From NCBI GenBank assembly GCA_026392935.1, contig JAPLBE010000011.1:124001-188000 (forward strand): DNA of 64,000 nt, in the 5' to 3' direction. Every line of letters begins with the position of its first letter. Within the stretch, counting starts at the first letter, position 1. A model generated the notes under the pieces. The model made no database searches, was not told the origin of the DNA, and saw nothing but the letters and a program-made list of their open reading frames with translations. This DNA is from Actinomycetota bacterium. Its GTDB lineage: Bacteria > Actinomycetota > Actinomycetes > Nanopelagicales > Nanopelagicaceae. Positions 44,404 to 54,029 of the stretch are shown piece by piece. A program made the translations under genes and the position numbers.

Positions 44404-44961
44404 ATGTCAGTCCAACGTATACGTCATTTTGGTGACCCAGTACTGACCACACCTGCATCCGAGGTTGTTGATTTTGATAAAGAGTTAAGAAAATTGGTTA
44501 AGGACCTCACTGAAACAATGCTTGAGGCACCAGGAGCGGGTTTAGCGGCGCCTCAAATTGGGGTTCCATTGCGAGTTTTTGTGTGGGATGTCGATGAAAC
44601 CATTGGCCACCTGATTAATCCAACGTTAGATTTAAGTTCAGAGATGCAAGAAGGCGATGAAGGTTGCCTCAGTTTTCCTGAACTGTTATACCCAACTCCG
44701 CGTGCGATGCGTGCTGTTGCAAAAGGATTCACAATACACGGAGAACCGATTGTGGTCGAAGGTACCGAGTTGTTGGCAAGAGCACTTCAACATGAAACAG
44801 ATCATTTGGATGGGATTCTTTTTATAGATCGTTTATCCGAAGCAGATAGAAAACTCGCTATGAAAGAGATTAGAGAATCAGAATGGTTCGGACTCGCCAC
44901 TGAAATTGGCACTGCTCCGGAGATCAAGATTTCTCCGCATTCACCTTTTGGACAGTTTTAA
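44404..44961 (+). CDS. def: Peptide deformylase
   Basis: GAGLAAPQIGVPLRVFV; EGCLSFPE; LQHETDHLDGILFIDR. Confidence 0.97.
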   Translation: MSVQRIRHFGDPVLTTPASEVVDFDKELRKLVKDLTETMLEAPGAGLAAPQIGVPLRVFVWDVDETIGHLINPTLDLSSEMQEGDEGCLSFPELLYPTPRAMRAVAKGFTIHGEPIVVEGTELLARALQHETDHLDGILFIDRLSEADRKLAMKEIRESEWFGLATEIGTAPEIKISPHSPFGQF

Positions 44962-44963
44962 TT

Positions 44964-45869
44964 GTGCGTATAGCGGTCGCAGCAACACCAGATGTTGCAA
45001 TCCCCTCGCTGGAGGCGCTACTCAGTTCTTCTCATGAGATTGTTTCGATTGTTACGCAACCAGATAAGCCTTCAGGCCGCGGTCTAGATTTAGCAGCGAG
45101 CCCCGTCGCACGTTGGGCCGAGAGTAAAGAACTTGCTCTGTTTAAGCCAACGACTGACCCTGAAATCATTGAAGCACTTGCACAAGTAGAAGTTCTAATC
45201 ACTATTGGTTATGGAAAAATTCTCTCGCAGCAGATTCTAGATATTCCATCCCGCTGCTCACTAAATTTACATTTCTCACTTTTACCGCGATGGAGAGGTG
45301 CGGCGCCAGTTCAGCGTGCAATCGAGGCGGGGGATTCACTTACTGGTGTCACAGTATTTGAGCTAGATCAAGGAATGGATACGGGTCCTATCTACACGAT
45401 GAAGAAGTTTGCACTAGATTCCGATATTTCTAGTGATGAATTGTTTTCAGAACTTGCACTGATTGGACCTGAAGCTTTGCTTGAATCTTTGGACTTTATT
45501 GAGAGAGGTATCAAACCGTCTCCACAGGGCAATTCTGAGATAACAAGAGCAATGAAATTGACTTCAGAACAAGGACGAGTCGACTGGACTTTGCCCGCGG
45601 AGAAAGTGTCTGCGCATATAAGAGCTTTCACTTCTAATCCCGGTGCATGGACTGAGTTTCGAGGACAGAAGTTACGTGTGCAATCTCCAACGATTTCAAG
45701 TCACGAACTAGTTCCAGGGGAATTGCAGGTAATTGATAAAGATCTTTTTGTGGGCACGGGTTCGCAATCAATACATCTTGGTTTCATAACATCACCAGGG
45801 AAAGCTCGTATGGAGTCGAAGTCATGGCTCAATGGGGCTCGAATCCTTGACGGTGAATTCTTTGGTTAA
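44964..45869 (+). CDS. fmt: Methionyl-tRNA formyltransferase (GTG start)
   Basis: TQPDKPSGRGLDLAASPVARWA; NLHFSLLPRWRGAAPVQRAI. Confidence 0.97.
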   Translation: MRIAVAATPDVAIPSLEALLSSSHEIVSIVTQPDKPSGRGLDLAASPVARWAESKELALFKPTTDPEIIEALAQVEVLITIGYGKILSQQILDIPSRCSLNLHFSLLPRWRGAAPVQRAIEAGDSLTGVTVFELDQGMDTGPIYTMKKFALDSDISSDELFSELALIGPEALLESLDFIERGIKPSPQGNSEITRAMKLTSEQGRVDWTLPAEKVSAHIRAFTSNPGAWTEFRGQKLRVQSPTISSHELVPGELQVIDKDLFVGTGSQSIHLGFITSPGKARMESKSWLNGARILDGEFFG

Positions 45870-47217
45870 GCCTCGCAGAGATACTTTTCGTTCTCCCAAA
45901 CCAGATGCCCCTCGGGTACTCGCTTACGACATTGTGTCGGAGGTTAATCGACGAGGTGGATATTCGAATCTACTTCTCCCTCAAGCCCTCACAGCCTCTG
46001 GTTTCGAGGAGAGAGATAAGGGGTTTGCAACAGAGTTGGTATATGGGACTTTGCGCATGCAAGGAAGACACGACTACATCTTGTCTCAAGTTTCAGATCG
46101 TCCTTGGAGCGAAGTCGATGAAGGAATCGTCGATGTTTGCAGACTCGGTGTTCATCAACTCTTTGAGATGAGAGTAGCAACTCACGCTGCTGTGTCAGCA
46201 ACAGTAGAGCTTGCGCGAAAAGTTTTGGGAGAATCTAAAGCTTCATTCGTCAATGCACTTTTGCGTAAAGTCAGTGCCCAGTCTTTAGAAGAGTGGCTCG
46301 TACCAGTTGAGTTACTGGGTGACCCTGTTTCCCGTTTAGCAATTAAGTATTCACACCCCGAGTGGATTGTGTCTGCGTATTTTGATTTGCTGAAAGATCT
46401 TGAAATAGTAGAACGTGAACTTGCAGCAAATAATATTCCAGCGCGTCCGACGCTTGTTTCTTGGCCCGGTAGTTCAACACAAGATGATCTTGTCGCTTTA
46501 GGTGCTCACGCAACAGATTTTTCACCATTTGGTGCAGCGTTCGAGGGCTCTCCAGGTACGCTCGAATTGATTCGTCACCGAAAAGCTGGTGTACAAGATG
46601 AAGGTTCTCAATTAGTCGCCTATATCTTTTCGGAGTTCGCCTCAGGAGCGAAGTCGATTCTAGACTTATGCGCTGGACCAGGCGGTAAGGCCGCCCTACT
46701 TGCGCATATTGCGCGACGCGATAACCAAATTTTCACAGCAAACGAAGTTTCCGAAGCCCGCGCGAAATTAGTAAAGAATGTTGTGGGAAGTTTTGAGGTG
46801 CTCACTGGTGATGCTCGAAAGATTTCAGATATAGGTCGAACTTTCGATGCAATTTTGGCCGATGTTCCTTGTACGGGACTGGGAGCGCTGAGAAGACGGC
46901 CAGAGGTAAGGTGGCGAAGAAGTTTGCAAGATTTACGTGAACTCACAGCTTTGCAACGTCAGATTTCTGATGCCGCAATCTCAGTACTCAATCCTGGCGG
47001 AATTTATGGATATGCAACGTGCAGCCCACATTTTGCCGAAACGACAACTGAAACATTAATGATCTTAAAAACTCATCCTGAACTTGAGCAAATGGATGTT
47101 TCACTGAAGTTTCCATCTAATTTGACCAATGCGAGTCGCGGAAAATCCATGTCATTATGGACCGGAGTACATGGCACGGACTCTATGTTCTTATCCATTT
47201 TTAGAAAGAAGGAGTAA
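45832..47217 (+). CDS. rsmB: 16S rRNA (cytosine967-C5)-methyltransferase RsmB (NusB+MTase domains)
   Basis: NusB-like N-terminus; LDLCAGPGGKAALLA; DVPCTGLGALRRRPEVRWRR; start codon uncertain. Confidence 0.93.
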   Translation: MGLESLTVNSLVKPRRDTFRSPKPDAPRVLAYDIVSEVNRRGGYSNLLLPQALTASGFEERDKGFATELVYGTLRMQGRHDYILSQVSDRPWSEVDEGIVDVCRLGVHQLFEMRVATHAAVSATVELARKVLGESKASFVNALLRKVSAQSLEEWLVPVELLGDPVSRLAIKYSHPEWIVSAYFDLLKDLEIVERELAANNIPARPTLVSWPGSSTQDDLVALGAHATDFSPFGAAFEGSPGTLELIRHRKAGVQDEGSQLVAYIFSEFASGAKSILDLCAGPGGKAALLAHIARRDNQIFTANEVSEARAKLVKNVVGSFEVLTGDARKISDIGRTFDAILADVPCTGLGALRRRPEVRWRRSLQDLRELTALQRQISDAAISVLNPGGIYGYATCSPHFAETTTETLMILKTHPELEQMDVSLKFPSNLTNASRGKSMSLWTGVHGTDSMFLSIFRKKE

Positions 47218-47227
47218 CCTTTTCGAC

Positions 47228-47887
47228 ATGACTTCAGAGATCCGGATAACGCCAAGTATCTTAAATGCAGATTTCTCAAAATTACAGTCAGAGATACAGA
47301 AAATCGCTTCTGTGAGCGATTTATTGCACTTGGATATCATGGACAATATATTCGTCCCGAACTTCACCTTTGATTTCGACAAGGCTTCCGAGATTATTTC
47401 TCAGAGTTCACTACCGGTTGATTCGCATTTGATGGTTGCAGATGCTGATGCGATTGCGGTTCAGTACGCCGAAGCCGGGTCAGCCAGCGTCACGTTTCAT
47501 GTTGAAGCAGCACGGGATATTCGAGCGACGATTTCTTCGATTAAACGACATGGTGCAAGAGCAAGCATTGCGCTTAAGCCAGCAACGAAGATTGATGACT
47601 ATTTAGAGTTTCTAGATGCGGTAGATATGGTTTTAATCATGACGGTAGAGCCTGGATTTGGTGGCCAGAAGTTCATGGCGCACATGATGGAGAAAGTTAC
47701 TAAAACCCGGAAACTGATTGGGGATCGACCAATTTGGATTCAAGTAGATGGTGGTATCTCGCTCGAAACGATTGAGATAGCTAGAGAGGCTGGAGCGGAC
47801 ACATTCGTTGCCGGAAGTGCTGTCTTTAATTCGCCAGAGCCAGCAGAGATGGTTAATAAACTGCGCCAGCTCGCCTCATCTATCTAA
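47228..47887 (+). CDS. rpe: Ribulose-phosphate 3-epimerase
   Basis: ITPSILNADFSKLQSEI; LHLDIMDNIFVPNFTF; VDGGIS; ATG at 47228. Confidence 0.95.
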   Translation: MTSEIRITPSILNADFSKLQSEIQKIASVSDLLHLDIMDNIFVPNFTFDFDKASEIISQSSLPVDSHLMVADADAIAVQYAEAGSASVTFHVEAARDIRATISSIKRHGARASIALKPATKIDDYLEFLDAVDMVLIMTVEPGFGGQKFMAHMMEKVTKTRKLIGDRPIWIQVDGGISLETIEIAREAGADTFVAGSAVFNSPEPAEMVNKLRQLASSI

Positions 47888-47928
47888 TACCGTCCCTTAA
47901 TTTGCACTCGTTCTAGTAAACTTCAGCT

Positions 47929-48192
47929 ATGAAATCTTTTGATGCGCTGTGGGAAGAACTCTCAGCCAAGGTGTCAAGTAATGATCCTCAGTCTGCAACT
48001 GTTGAAGCGGTTGCATCAGGGGTGCATCAAATAGGCAAAAAGATTCTCGAAGAAGCTGGTGAGGTATGGCTAGCAGCGGAGCACGAATCAGATGAGGCTT
48101 TATCTGAAGAGATTAGTCAACTTATTTACCACGTACAGACAATGATGTTAGCGCGCGGTCTGACGCCGAATGATATTTACAAGTACCTTTAG
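47929..48192 (+). CDS. hisE: Phosphoribosyl-ATP pyrophosphatase
   Basis: [42 protein letters not shown]; followed by hisG. Confidence 0.94.
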   Translation: MKSFDALWEELSAKVSSNDPQSATVEAVASGVHQIGKKILEEAGEVWLAAEHESDEALSEEISQLIYHVQTMMLARGLTPNDIYKYL

Positions 48193-48201
48193 GGAGATTT
48201 G

Positions 48202-49047
48202 ATGTTACGTATAGCTGTTCCGAATAAGGGTTCTCTAGCTGATGCCTCAATAGAAATATTGAAAGAGGCTGGCTATAGGCAGCGTTCCGATTCCCGAGAT
48301 TTAGTTCTCATTGATCCCACTAATGGTGTGGAGTTCTACTATTTGCGTCCACGAGATATTGCTATTTATGTTGGTTCAGGAGAGTTAGAGGCAGGAATTA
48401 CCGGACGAGATTTGCTTATCGATTCAGGGGCAGTGGCAGAAGAGGTATTGGCTTTAGATTTTGGTTCCTCGACTTTTCGTTTCGCCGGCCCTGTCGGCAG
48501 TGGACTTACTGTTTCAAAAATGGCAGGAAAGAGAATTGCGACCGCGTATCCAGGTTTGGTGCAGTCGTATTTATCAAAAGCGAGTATCTCAGCTGAGGTC
48601 GTGAGACTTGATGGAGCGGTCGAGAGCAGCGTTCGTCTCGGCGTTGCTGATCTGATAGCCGACGTTGTCAGTACAGGAAATACTCTTCGCCAAGCAGGAT
48701 TAGAAGTTTTTGGTGACCCGATACTTAATTCTGAAGCCGTTCTCATCAAGGGATCACGGACAGGTACCGTGAATGAACTTGAGATTCTCGTTCGACGTTT
48801 ACAAGGAGTTGTTACAGCTCGTCAATATGTGTTACTTGATTACGATATTCCGAAGGTGAGCGTTGAACTAGCATGCGCAATCACTCCAGGTCTTGAATCA
48901 CCAACAATTTCTCCGTTGCAGAAGCAGGACTGGGTTGCTGTCCGTGCGATGGTCCTTAGGAAAGATACAAATCGTTTGATGGATGAGCTATGGGCACTAG
49001 GAGCACGTGGAATTCTTGTGACCGACATTCACGCTTGTCGCTTGTAA
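48202..49047 (+). CDS. hisG: ATP phosphoribosyltransferase (long form)
   Basis: [42 protein letters not shown]. Confidence 0.96.
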   Translation: MLRIAVPNKGSLADASIEILKEAGYRQRSDSRDLVLIDPTNGVEFYYLRPRDIAIYVGSGELEAGITGRDLLIDSGAVAEEVLALDFGSSTFRFAGPVGSGLTVSKMAGKRIATAYPGLVQSYLSKASISAEVVRLDGAVESSVRLGVADLIADVVSTGNTLRQAGLEVFGDPILNSEAVLIKGSRTGTVNELEILVRRLQGVVTARQYVLLDYDIPKVSVELACAITPGLESPTISPLQKQDWVAVRAMVLRKDTNRLMDELWALGARGILVTDIHACRL

Positions 49048-49048
49048 T

Positions 49049-50251
49049 CTACTTTCTCGGAGCTCCAGCACCTTCTACATCTTCACGAGAAATTCCAAGC
49101 AAGTACAACACTGAGTCGAGATAAGGTGCCGACACTGAACTATCGGCAGCCGCTTTAACCGCAGGTTTTGCATTAAATGCGATCCCCATACCCGCGATGG
49201 CAATCATGTCCAAGTCATTTGCGCCATCACCGATAGCAATAGTTTGCGCCAGTTCTATGCCTTCAGCCATCGCAAAATCTCTTAAGGCTTGAGCTTTGCC
49301 GGCTCTATCGATGACATTACCGGAGACTCGACCTGTGAGCTTACCGTCGAGAATTTCTAACGAATTTGCTCGGTAGTGTGTGATTCCCAACGCCTGTACT
49401 AAGGGTTCGATCACTTCGATAAAACCACCAGAGACAATCGCTACGATATCGCCCAACTTATGTAGTGTATCAACAAGGGTTTTCGCACCGGGTGTGAGTG
49501 AAATTTCTTTACGCACATCATCAATGACTGAACTCGGAAGCCCTTCGAGTAACGCGACTCGGGCATGCAAACTTTGAGCGAAATCCAGATCGCCCTTCAT
49601 GGCTCGTTCAGTAATTTCTTTTACTTCTGTCTGGACTCCGGCATGTGCAGCCAGTAATTCAATAACTTCTTGTTGAATGAGCGTTGAATCAACATCCAAA
49701 ATAACTAGTTTCTTCGCCCACCGCATCAAACCACCAGGGGAGACCACTATATCTATTGCATGTTCAATGGATACCTGTGCCAATTTATGACGCAAGACCA
49801 TGGATTCGACTCCAGAGACTGTAAATTCAATAGCAGTAATTGGGTAACTAGCAGTTCTATGAATTCGTTCAATATTGCCACCTTGAGATGAAATTCCGTC
49901 GGCTATTGCAGCGATAGCAGAGGGCATCAGAGGACTACCCAAGGCAACAACGTGTACAAGGCCACTCTTGGCCGCGATAGATGATGATCCTTGTTCGGAA
50001 AATGATGTAGCGATATCAACCTTTAGATTCGCAGCGCAAAGATTTAAATCGTCATCAAGAGCTTGTGCATGGTCTGGATTCAATGCGATCAGAACAGTAA
50101 GGATCAATCGCTCGCGAATAACAACCTGTTCGATATCCAAGATCGTGAGTGAAAAGGGAGCCAGCGCGTCGAAGAGTGCCTTAGTGATTCCAGGAGTATC
50201 GATTCCGGATACGAGAATTAGTCCGGTGAACTGACTCTTCTCTTCGCTCAT
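49049..50251 (-). CDS. serB: Phosphoserine phosphatase SerB with N-terminal ACT region
   Basis: VILDVDSTLIQQEVIELLAAHAG; AIGDGANDLDMI. Confidence 0.95.
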   Translation of the reverse strand: MSEEKSQFTGLILVSGIDTPGITKALFDALAPFSLTILDIEQVVIRERLILTVLIALNPDHAQALDDDLNLCAANLKVDIATSFSEQGSSSIAAKSGLVHVVALGSPLMPSAIAAIADGISSQGGNIERIHRTASYPITAIEFTVSGVESMVLRHKLAQVSIEHAIDIVVSPGGLMRWAKKLVILDVDSTLIQQEVIELLAAHAGVQTEVKEITERAMKGDLDFAQSLHARVALLEGLPSSVIDDVRKEISLTPGAKTLVDTLHKLGDIVAIVSGGFIEVIEPLVQALGITHYRANSLEILDGKLTGRVSGNVIDRAGKAQALRDFAMAEGIELAQTIAIGDGANDLDMIAIAGMGIAFNAKPAVKAAADSSVSAPYLDSVLYLLGISREDVEGAGAPRK

Positions 50252-50335
50252 ATGGGGCAGATTATCGCGAATCACGCCGAGTTAGGCGACCATTTTCGAG
50301 TGATTCCTCAATAAAGGCTATATCTTTTGTCACCT

Positions 50336-51124
50336 ATGAGTACCGGTCGTGTTTTAGAACTGCGCGATGTCACCGTTCGACGTGGACAGAGAAATATTCT
50401 CGGACCTATCAATCTCGCGATTTCCGCTGGTGAACGTTGGGTTGTTCTAGGCCCTAATGGCGCTGGCAAATCGACTCTTTTACAAATTCTTTCAACTCGC
50501 CTTTTTCCGACCGGCGGAAAAGTTTTTCTTCTCGATGAAGAGATGGGCAAAGTTGATGTGTGGGAACTTCGCACTCGAATAGGTATATGCGGTGCTCTTG
50601 TCTCAGAAGAAATTCCTTATGAGGAGAAAGTTCGTGATGTCGTACTCACGGCTGCATATGCAATATTGGGGAGATGGAATGAAGCATACGATTTATGGGA
50701 TGAGTCTCGAGCGGTAGCTCTCCTTACTACCTTTGGTGTCAGAAACCTAGCTGATCGTGAGTACGGGACTCTGTCTGAGGGTGAGAGAAAGCGGGTGCAA
50801 ATCTCACGAGCACTTATGGCAGATCCTGAACTATTACTTCTCGATGAACCTGCTGCAGGTTTAGATCTTGGAGGTCGCGAAGATTTGTTGAAGAGATTCT
50901 CTGTTTTCGCAGCAGACCCACATGCACCAGCGTCAATTCTGGTGACACATCACATTGAAGAGATCCCTGCTGGAACAACGCATGCATTGATTCTAAAAGA
51001 TGGACTAGCTGCGGTTTCTGGACCAATCAGAGAAGTCATAACTAGTGAGCATATGTCTAATATCTTTGAGCTTCCAATGGAGGTTTCACATGACGGCTCG
51101 AGATTCTTTGCCCGTGCACTCTAG
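50336..51124 (+). CDS. ABC transporter ATP-binding protein (ModF/YlmA-like, stand-alone)
   Basis: LGPNGAGKSTLL Walker A; LSEGERKRVQISRALMADPELLLLDEPAAGLD; ORF track begins TTG 50327. Confidence 0.9.
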   Translation: MSTGRVLELRDVTVRRGQRNILGPINLAISAGERWVVLGPNGAGKSTLLQILSTRLFPTGGKVFLLDEEMGKVDVWELRTRIGICGALVSEEIPYEEKVRDVVLTAAYAILGRWNEAYDLWDESRAVALLTTFGVRNLADREYGTLSEGERKRVQISRALMADPELLLLDEPAAGLDLGGREDLLKRFSVFAADPHAPASILVTHHIEEIPAGTTHALILKDGLAAVSGPIREVITSEHMSNIFELPMEVSHDGSRFFARAL

Positions 51125-51737
51125 TTGGGGTCCAGTACTTGCACCGCACAGGAGTCTGATTGACTCCATACTTGCCACAATTGAAGATCAGGAAATAACA
51201 CCGGGAGTAGACCAGATTTTTTCCAGCCTCGAATTAGATGTAGCACAAGTAAAGTGCATCATCATTGGTCAAGATCCCTATCCAACAAGAGGAACTGCGC
51301 ATGGTCTTGCCTTCTCGGTACCTAAGGAAGTGCAGAAAATTCCCGCTTCGCTTGCGAATATATTTTCAGAACTAGAAAGTGATATTGGATTAGAGAGACC
51401 GACGCATGGAGATTTAAGTTCGTGGATGTCAGAAGGAGTTCTCTTGTTGAATCGAGTGCTCACGACGCGCATTGGTGAAAGTGATGCGCATAAAGGCCTG
51501 GGCTGGCAGACTGTTACGGAAGCAATAGCTGAAGAAGCTGCCAAACGAGATGCAATTGCAATTCTTTGGGGGAGACAGGCTCAAGGGCTGCGAGATCTAT
51601 TCCCGTTAAGGGTTGAATCTGCACACCCCAGCCCCCTCAGTGCATACCGAGGATTTTTTGGGAGCAAACCTTTTAGTCAAGTTAATTCGATGCTCAGAGC
51701 CACCAACCGATCAGAAATCAATTGGTCATTGAAGTAA
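51090..51737 (+). CDS. ung: Uracil-DNA glycosylase
   Basis: CIIIGQDPYPTRGTAHGLAFSV; VESAHPSPLSAYRGFFGSKPFSQVN; ATG 51090. Confidence 0.96.
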   Translation: MTARDSLPVHSSWGPVLAPHRSLIDSILATIEDQEITPGVDQIFSSLELDVAQVKCIIIGQDPYPTRGTAHGLAFSVPKEVQKIPASLANIFSELESDIGLERPTHGDLSSWMSEGVLLLNRVLTTRIGESDAHKGLGWQTVTEAIAEEAAKRDAIAILWGRQAQGLRDLFPLRVESAHPSPLSAYRGFFGSKPFSQVNSMLRATNRSEINWSLK

Positions 51738-51741
51738 AGAA

Positions 51742-51792
51742 GAAGCGGGTCCTCGCCTGTTTGGCAAGGACCCGCTTCCTATATTTCTAGTT
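51742..51792. terminator. Intrinsic, probably bidirectional terminator between ung and NCS2 permease
   Basis: 12-bp perfect stem GAAGCGGGTCCT (51742-51753)/AGGACCCGCTTC (51767-51778) followed by T-rich tract in + orientation. Confidence 0.85.
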
Positions 51793-51798
51793 TCTTTT

Positions 51799-53235
51799 TT
51801 AACCAACCCAGTTATTAATTGGTGATGACAAGAAGTAGATCATGAAAAGACCGGATACAAGTAGAAGCAGAGGATGTACTTCCTTGCGACGACCTTGCAT
51901 CACTCGAATTACTACATGTGAGACAAATCCGGCGCCGATACCTACTGAGATGTTGTAAGTAAATGGCATCAAAATGATTGTCAAGAAGGCGGGAATCGCA
52001 ATTCCGTAATCTTCCCAATCAATTGCCTTGATTTGAGTCATCATGAGGAATCCAACAATTACCAGCGCTGGAGTTGCTGCTTCGTAGGGAATGATTGCAA
52101 CAAGCGGCGCAAGGAACGTTGTCAACAAGAAACAAACTCCCGTTACTACGGACGCAAGACCCGTACGTGCGCCTTCACCAACTCCTGCCGCTGATTCAAT
52201 GTAGCTGGTGTTAGAAGAGATGCTTCCAGCACCGCCTGCAGCAGCTGCGATTGAGTCGACAAGAAGAATTCGATCGTTGTTTGGAATGTTTCCATCTTTA
52301 TCAATCAAACCTGCTTCGTGACCAATTGCGGTGACTGTACCCACGGTGTCAAAGAAGTCAGATAAGAGCAAAGTGAAAACAAGCAGAATCACTGTGATGA
52401 GAGGAATGCGATCAAGTGAACCAAAGAGATTGAACTGACCAAACAATCCAAAATCAGGAGTTGCTACAACGGCATCAGGCATCGCAGGGACGTTAAGTCC
52501 CCAACCTTTCGGATTTACCTTCCCTGTTGCTCCATCAAAATTTGGTCCAATCTTGAAAGATGTTTCGATGACTACTGCGACAACCGTAGCTGCGACTATT
52601 CCTATAAGAATCGCACCTTTAACCTTCTTAACCATTAGTCCGATAGTTAGGAAGAGACCAAGCGCGAAGACGATGATTGGCCAGCCTACGAGAGTTCCGC
52701 CATCACCAAGAGTTACAGGTACTGGACCAGAACCAGTGCGGCGCACAAAGCCGGCATCAACTAGGCCGATAAGTGCAATGAAAAGACCAATACCAACAGA
52801 GATCGCAACTTTAAGTTGGGCAGGTACAGCCTTAAACACAGCGGTTCGGAAACCAGTAAGGACCAGAACTGTGATGATCAAACCTTCTAGAACGACAAGT
52901 CCCATAGCATCGGCCCATGTCATCTGCGATGCGATGCCTACGGCTACGAATGTATTTAGTCCCAGACCTGTAGCAAGTGCCATCGGATACTTACCGATAA
53001 CACCCATAAGGATTGTCAGTACACCGGCCATGAGAGCGGTCATTGCGGCAACTAGAGCGAGATTAGGTGCGTCTCCGCCTCCGATGTACTTGCCGTCTGC
53101 ATCTTTAGCCAGACCAATAATTAGCGGATTGAGTGCGACGATATAAGCCATGGTGAAAAATGTTACGAGACCACCACGAACTTCGCGGCCGACCGTGGAA
53201 CCACGTTCTGATATTTTGAAATAGCTATCTAACAT
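51799..53235 (-). CDS. NCS2 family permease (AzgA-like purine transporter)
   Basis: YFKISERGSTVGREVRGGLVTFFTMAYIVALNPLIIG; ATGLGLNTFVAVGI. Confidence 0.93.
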   Translation of the reverse strand: MLDSYFKISERGSTVGREVRGGLVTFFTMAYIVALNPLIIGLAKDADGKYIGGGDAPNLALVAAMTALMAGVLTILMGVIGKYPMALATGLGLNTFVAVGIASQMTWADAMGLVVLEGLIITVLVLTGFRTAVFKAVPAQLKVAISVGIGLFIALIGLVDAGFVRRTGSGPVPVTLGDGGTLVGWPIIVFALGLFLTIGLMVKKVKGAILIGIVAATVVAVVIETSFKIGPNFDGATGKVNPKGWGLNVPAMPDAVVATPDFGLFGQFNLFGSLDRIPLITVILLVFTLLLSDFFDTVGTVTAIGHEAGLIDKDGNIPNNDRILLVDSIAAAAGGAGSISSNTSYIESAAGVGEGARTGLASVVTGVCFLLTTFLAPLVAIIPYEAATPALVIVGFLMMTQIKAIDWEDYGIAIPAFLTIILMPFTYNISVGIGAGFVSHVVIRVMQGRRKEVHPLLLLVSGLFMIYFLSSPINNWVG

Positions 53236-53312
53236 GACGAACCTTCCTGATTTTGGTAACGGGGGTGTTTGCGACCCCGTGTGAAGTGACGGCTCACATA
53301 CCGGGGGAAGGT
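53236..53312 (-). promoter_or_regulatory. Structured 5' leader of NCS2 permease; riboswitch-like candidate
   Basis: 5' ACCTTCC (53312-53306) perfectly complementary to SD region GGAAGGT (53247-53241); internal hairpin ACGGGG/CCCCGT; predicted -10 TAGTCT at 53324-53319 puts TSS near 53312. Confidence 0.55.
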
Positions 53313-53338
53313 GTTGTAAGACTAGTTCAGCGAAATAT

Positions 53339-54007
53339 CTACTTACTGGTTAAACGCGCGAGAATTCCAAGAAAAATGGCCACAGATTGACCTATAAGCA
53401 GCGCAAAAAGGGCTGTTCCGACGCCTACTGTTCCTCCCAGAATCCAACCAGCCAGTAACACGAAAACTTCAATGCCCATTCTTACGCGGCCCACACGGAT
53501 TCCAGTCTTGAAGTGAATGCCAGTCATTGCGCCGTCTCGGGGTCCAGGACCTAACCCACACGTGATGTAGATAGCTGAACCTAAGCCCACAAGAGAGATA
53601 CCTAGAAGTGCAAAAAGAATCCCTGAGAATAGATTTTGTTGCTCCGGAAAGATATGTGTTCCAATTTCTATAAAGAGTGCAATTAAAACTATATTTGAAA
53701 GAGTTCCGAATCCGGGTCTCTCTTTAAGTGGAATCCAGATGAGAAGTACGAATACGCTGATATAAAATGTGGCCCACCCGACTGTTAAATCAGTTCGTCG
53801 CGTAACCCCTTGCGCCAAGACCGTCCATGGAGCATTGCCAGTATTGCCTTGAATGAGAAGTGAATCGCCAAGTCCAAAAATTGCGAGCCCAAAGAAAAGA
53901 ATTGTAACTCGACTAATTGAAAGATCCCAACGACCCTTAGCGGTCCATGGCGTGATAGGTACTGTTTTATGAGGCTTGAAATGACCGATGATTTCGTTGA
54001 AATTCAT
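53339..54007 (-). CDS. YczE/YyaS/YitT family membrane protein
   Basis: GLGDSLLIQGNTGNAPWTVLAQG; TCGLGPGPRDGAMTGI. Confidence 0.82.
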   Translation of the reverse strand: MNFNEIIGHFKPHKTVPITPWTAKGRWDLSISRVTILFFGLAIFGLGDSLLIQGNTGNAPWTVLAQGVTRRTDLTVGWATFYISVFVLLIWIPLKERPGFGTLSNIVLIALFIEIGTHIFPEQQNLFSGILFALLGISLVGLGSAIYITCGLGPGPRDGAMTGIHFKTGIRVGRVRMGIEVFVLLAGWILGGTVGVGTALFALLIGQSVAIFLGILARLTSK

Positions 54008-54029
54008 TAGGGGAGTCTATAGTTAAACA
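54008..54029. promoter_or_regulatory. Divergent leaderless promoters with overlapping -10 boxes
   Basis: Plus TATAGT 54018-54023 (6 nt to ATG 54030); minus TAGACT 54019-54014 (6 nt to ATG 54007). Confidence 0.6.

Noticed and set aside
52553-53146. 197-aa + strand ORF antisense to the NCS2 permease
   Set aside because: Low-complexity P/T/R-rich translation typical of the shadow frame of a membrane protein; lies entirely inside a clear homologous gene.
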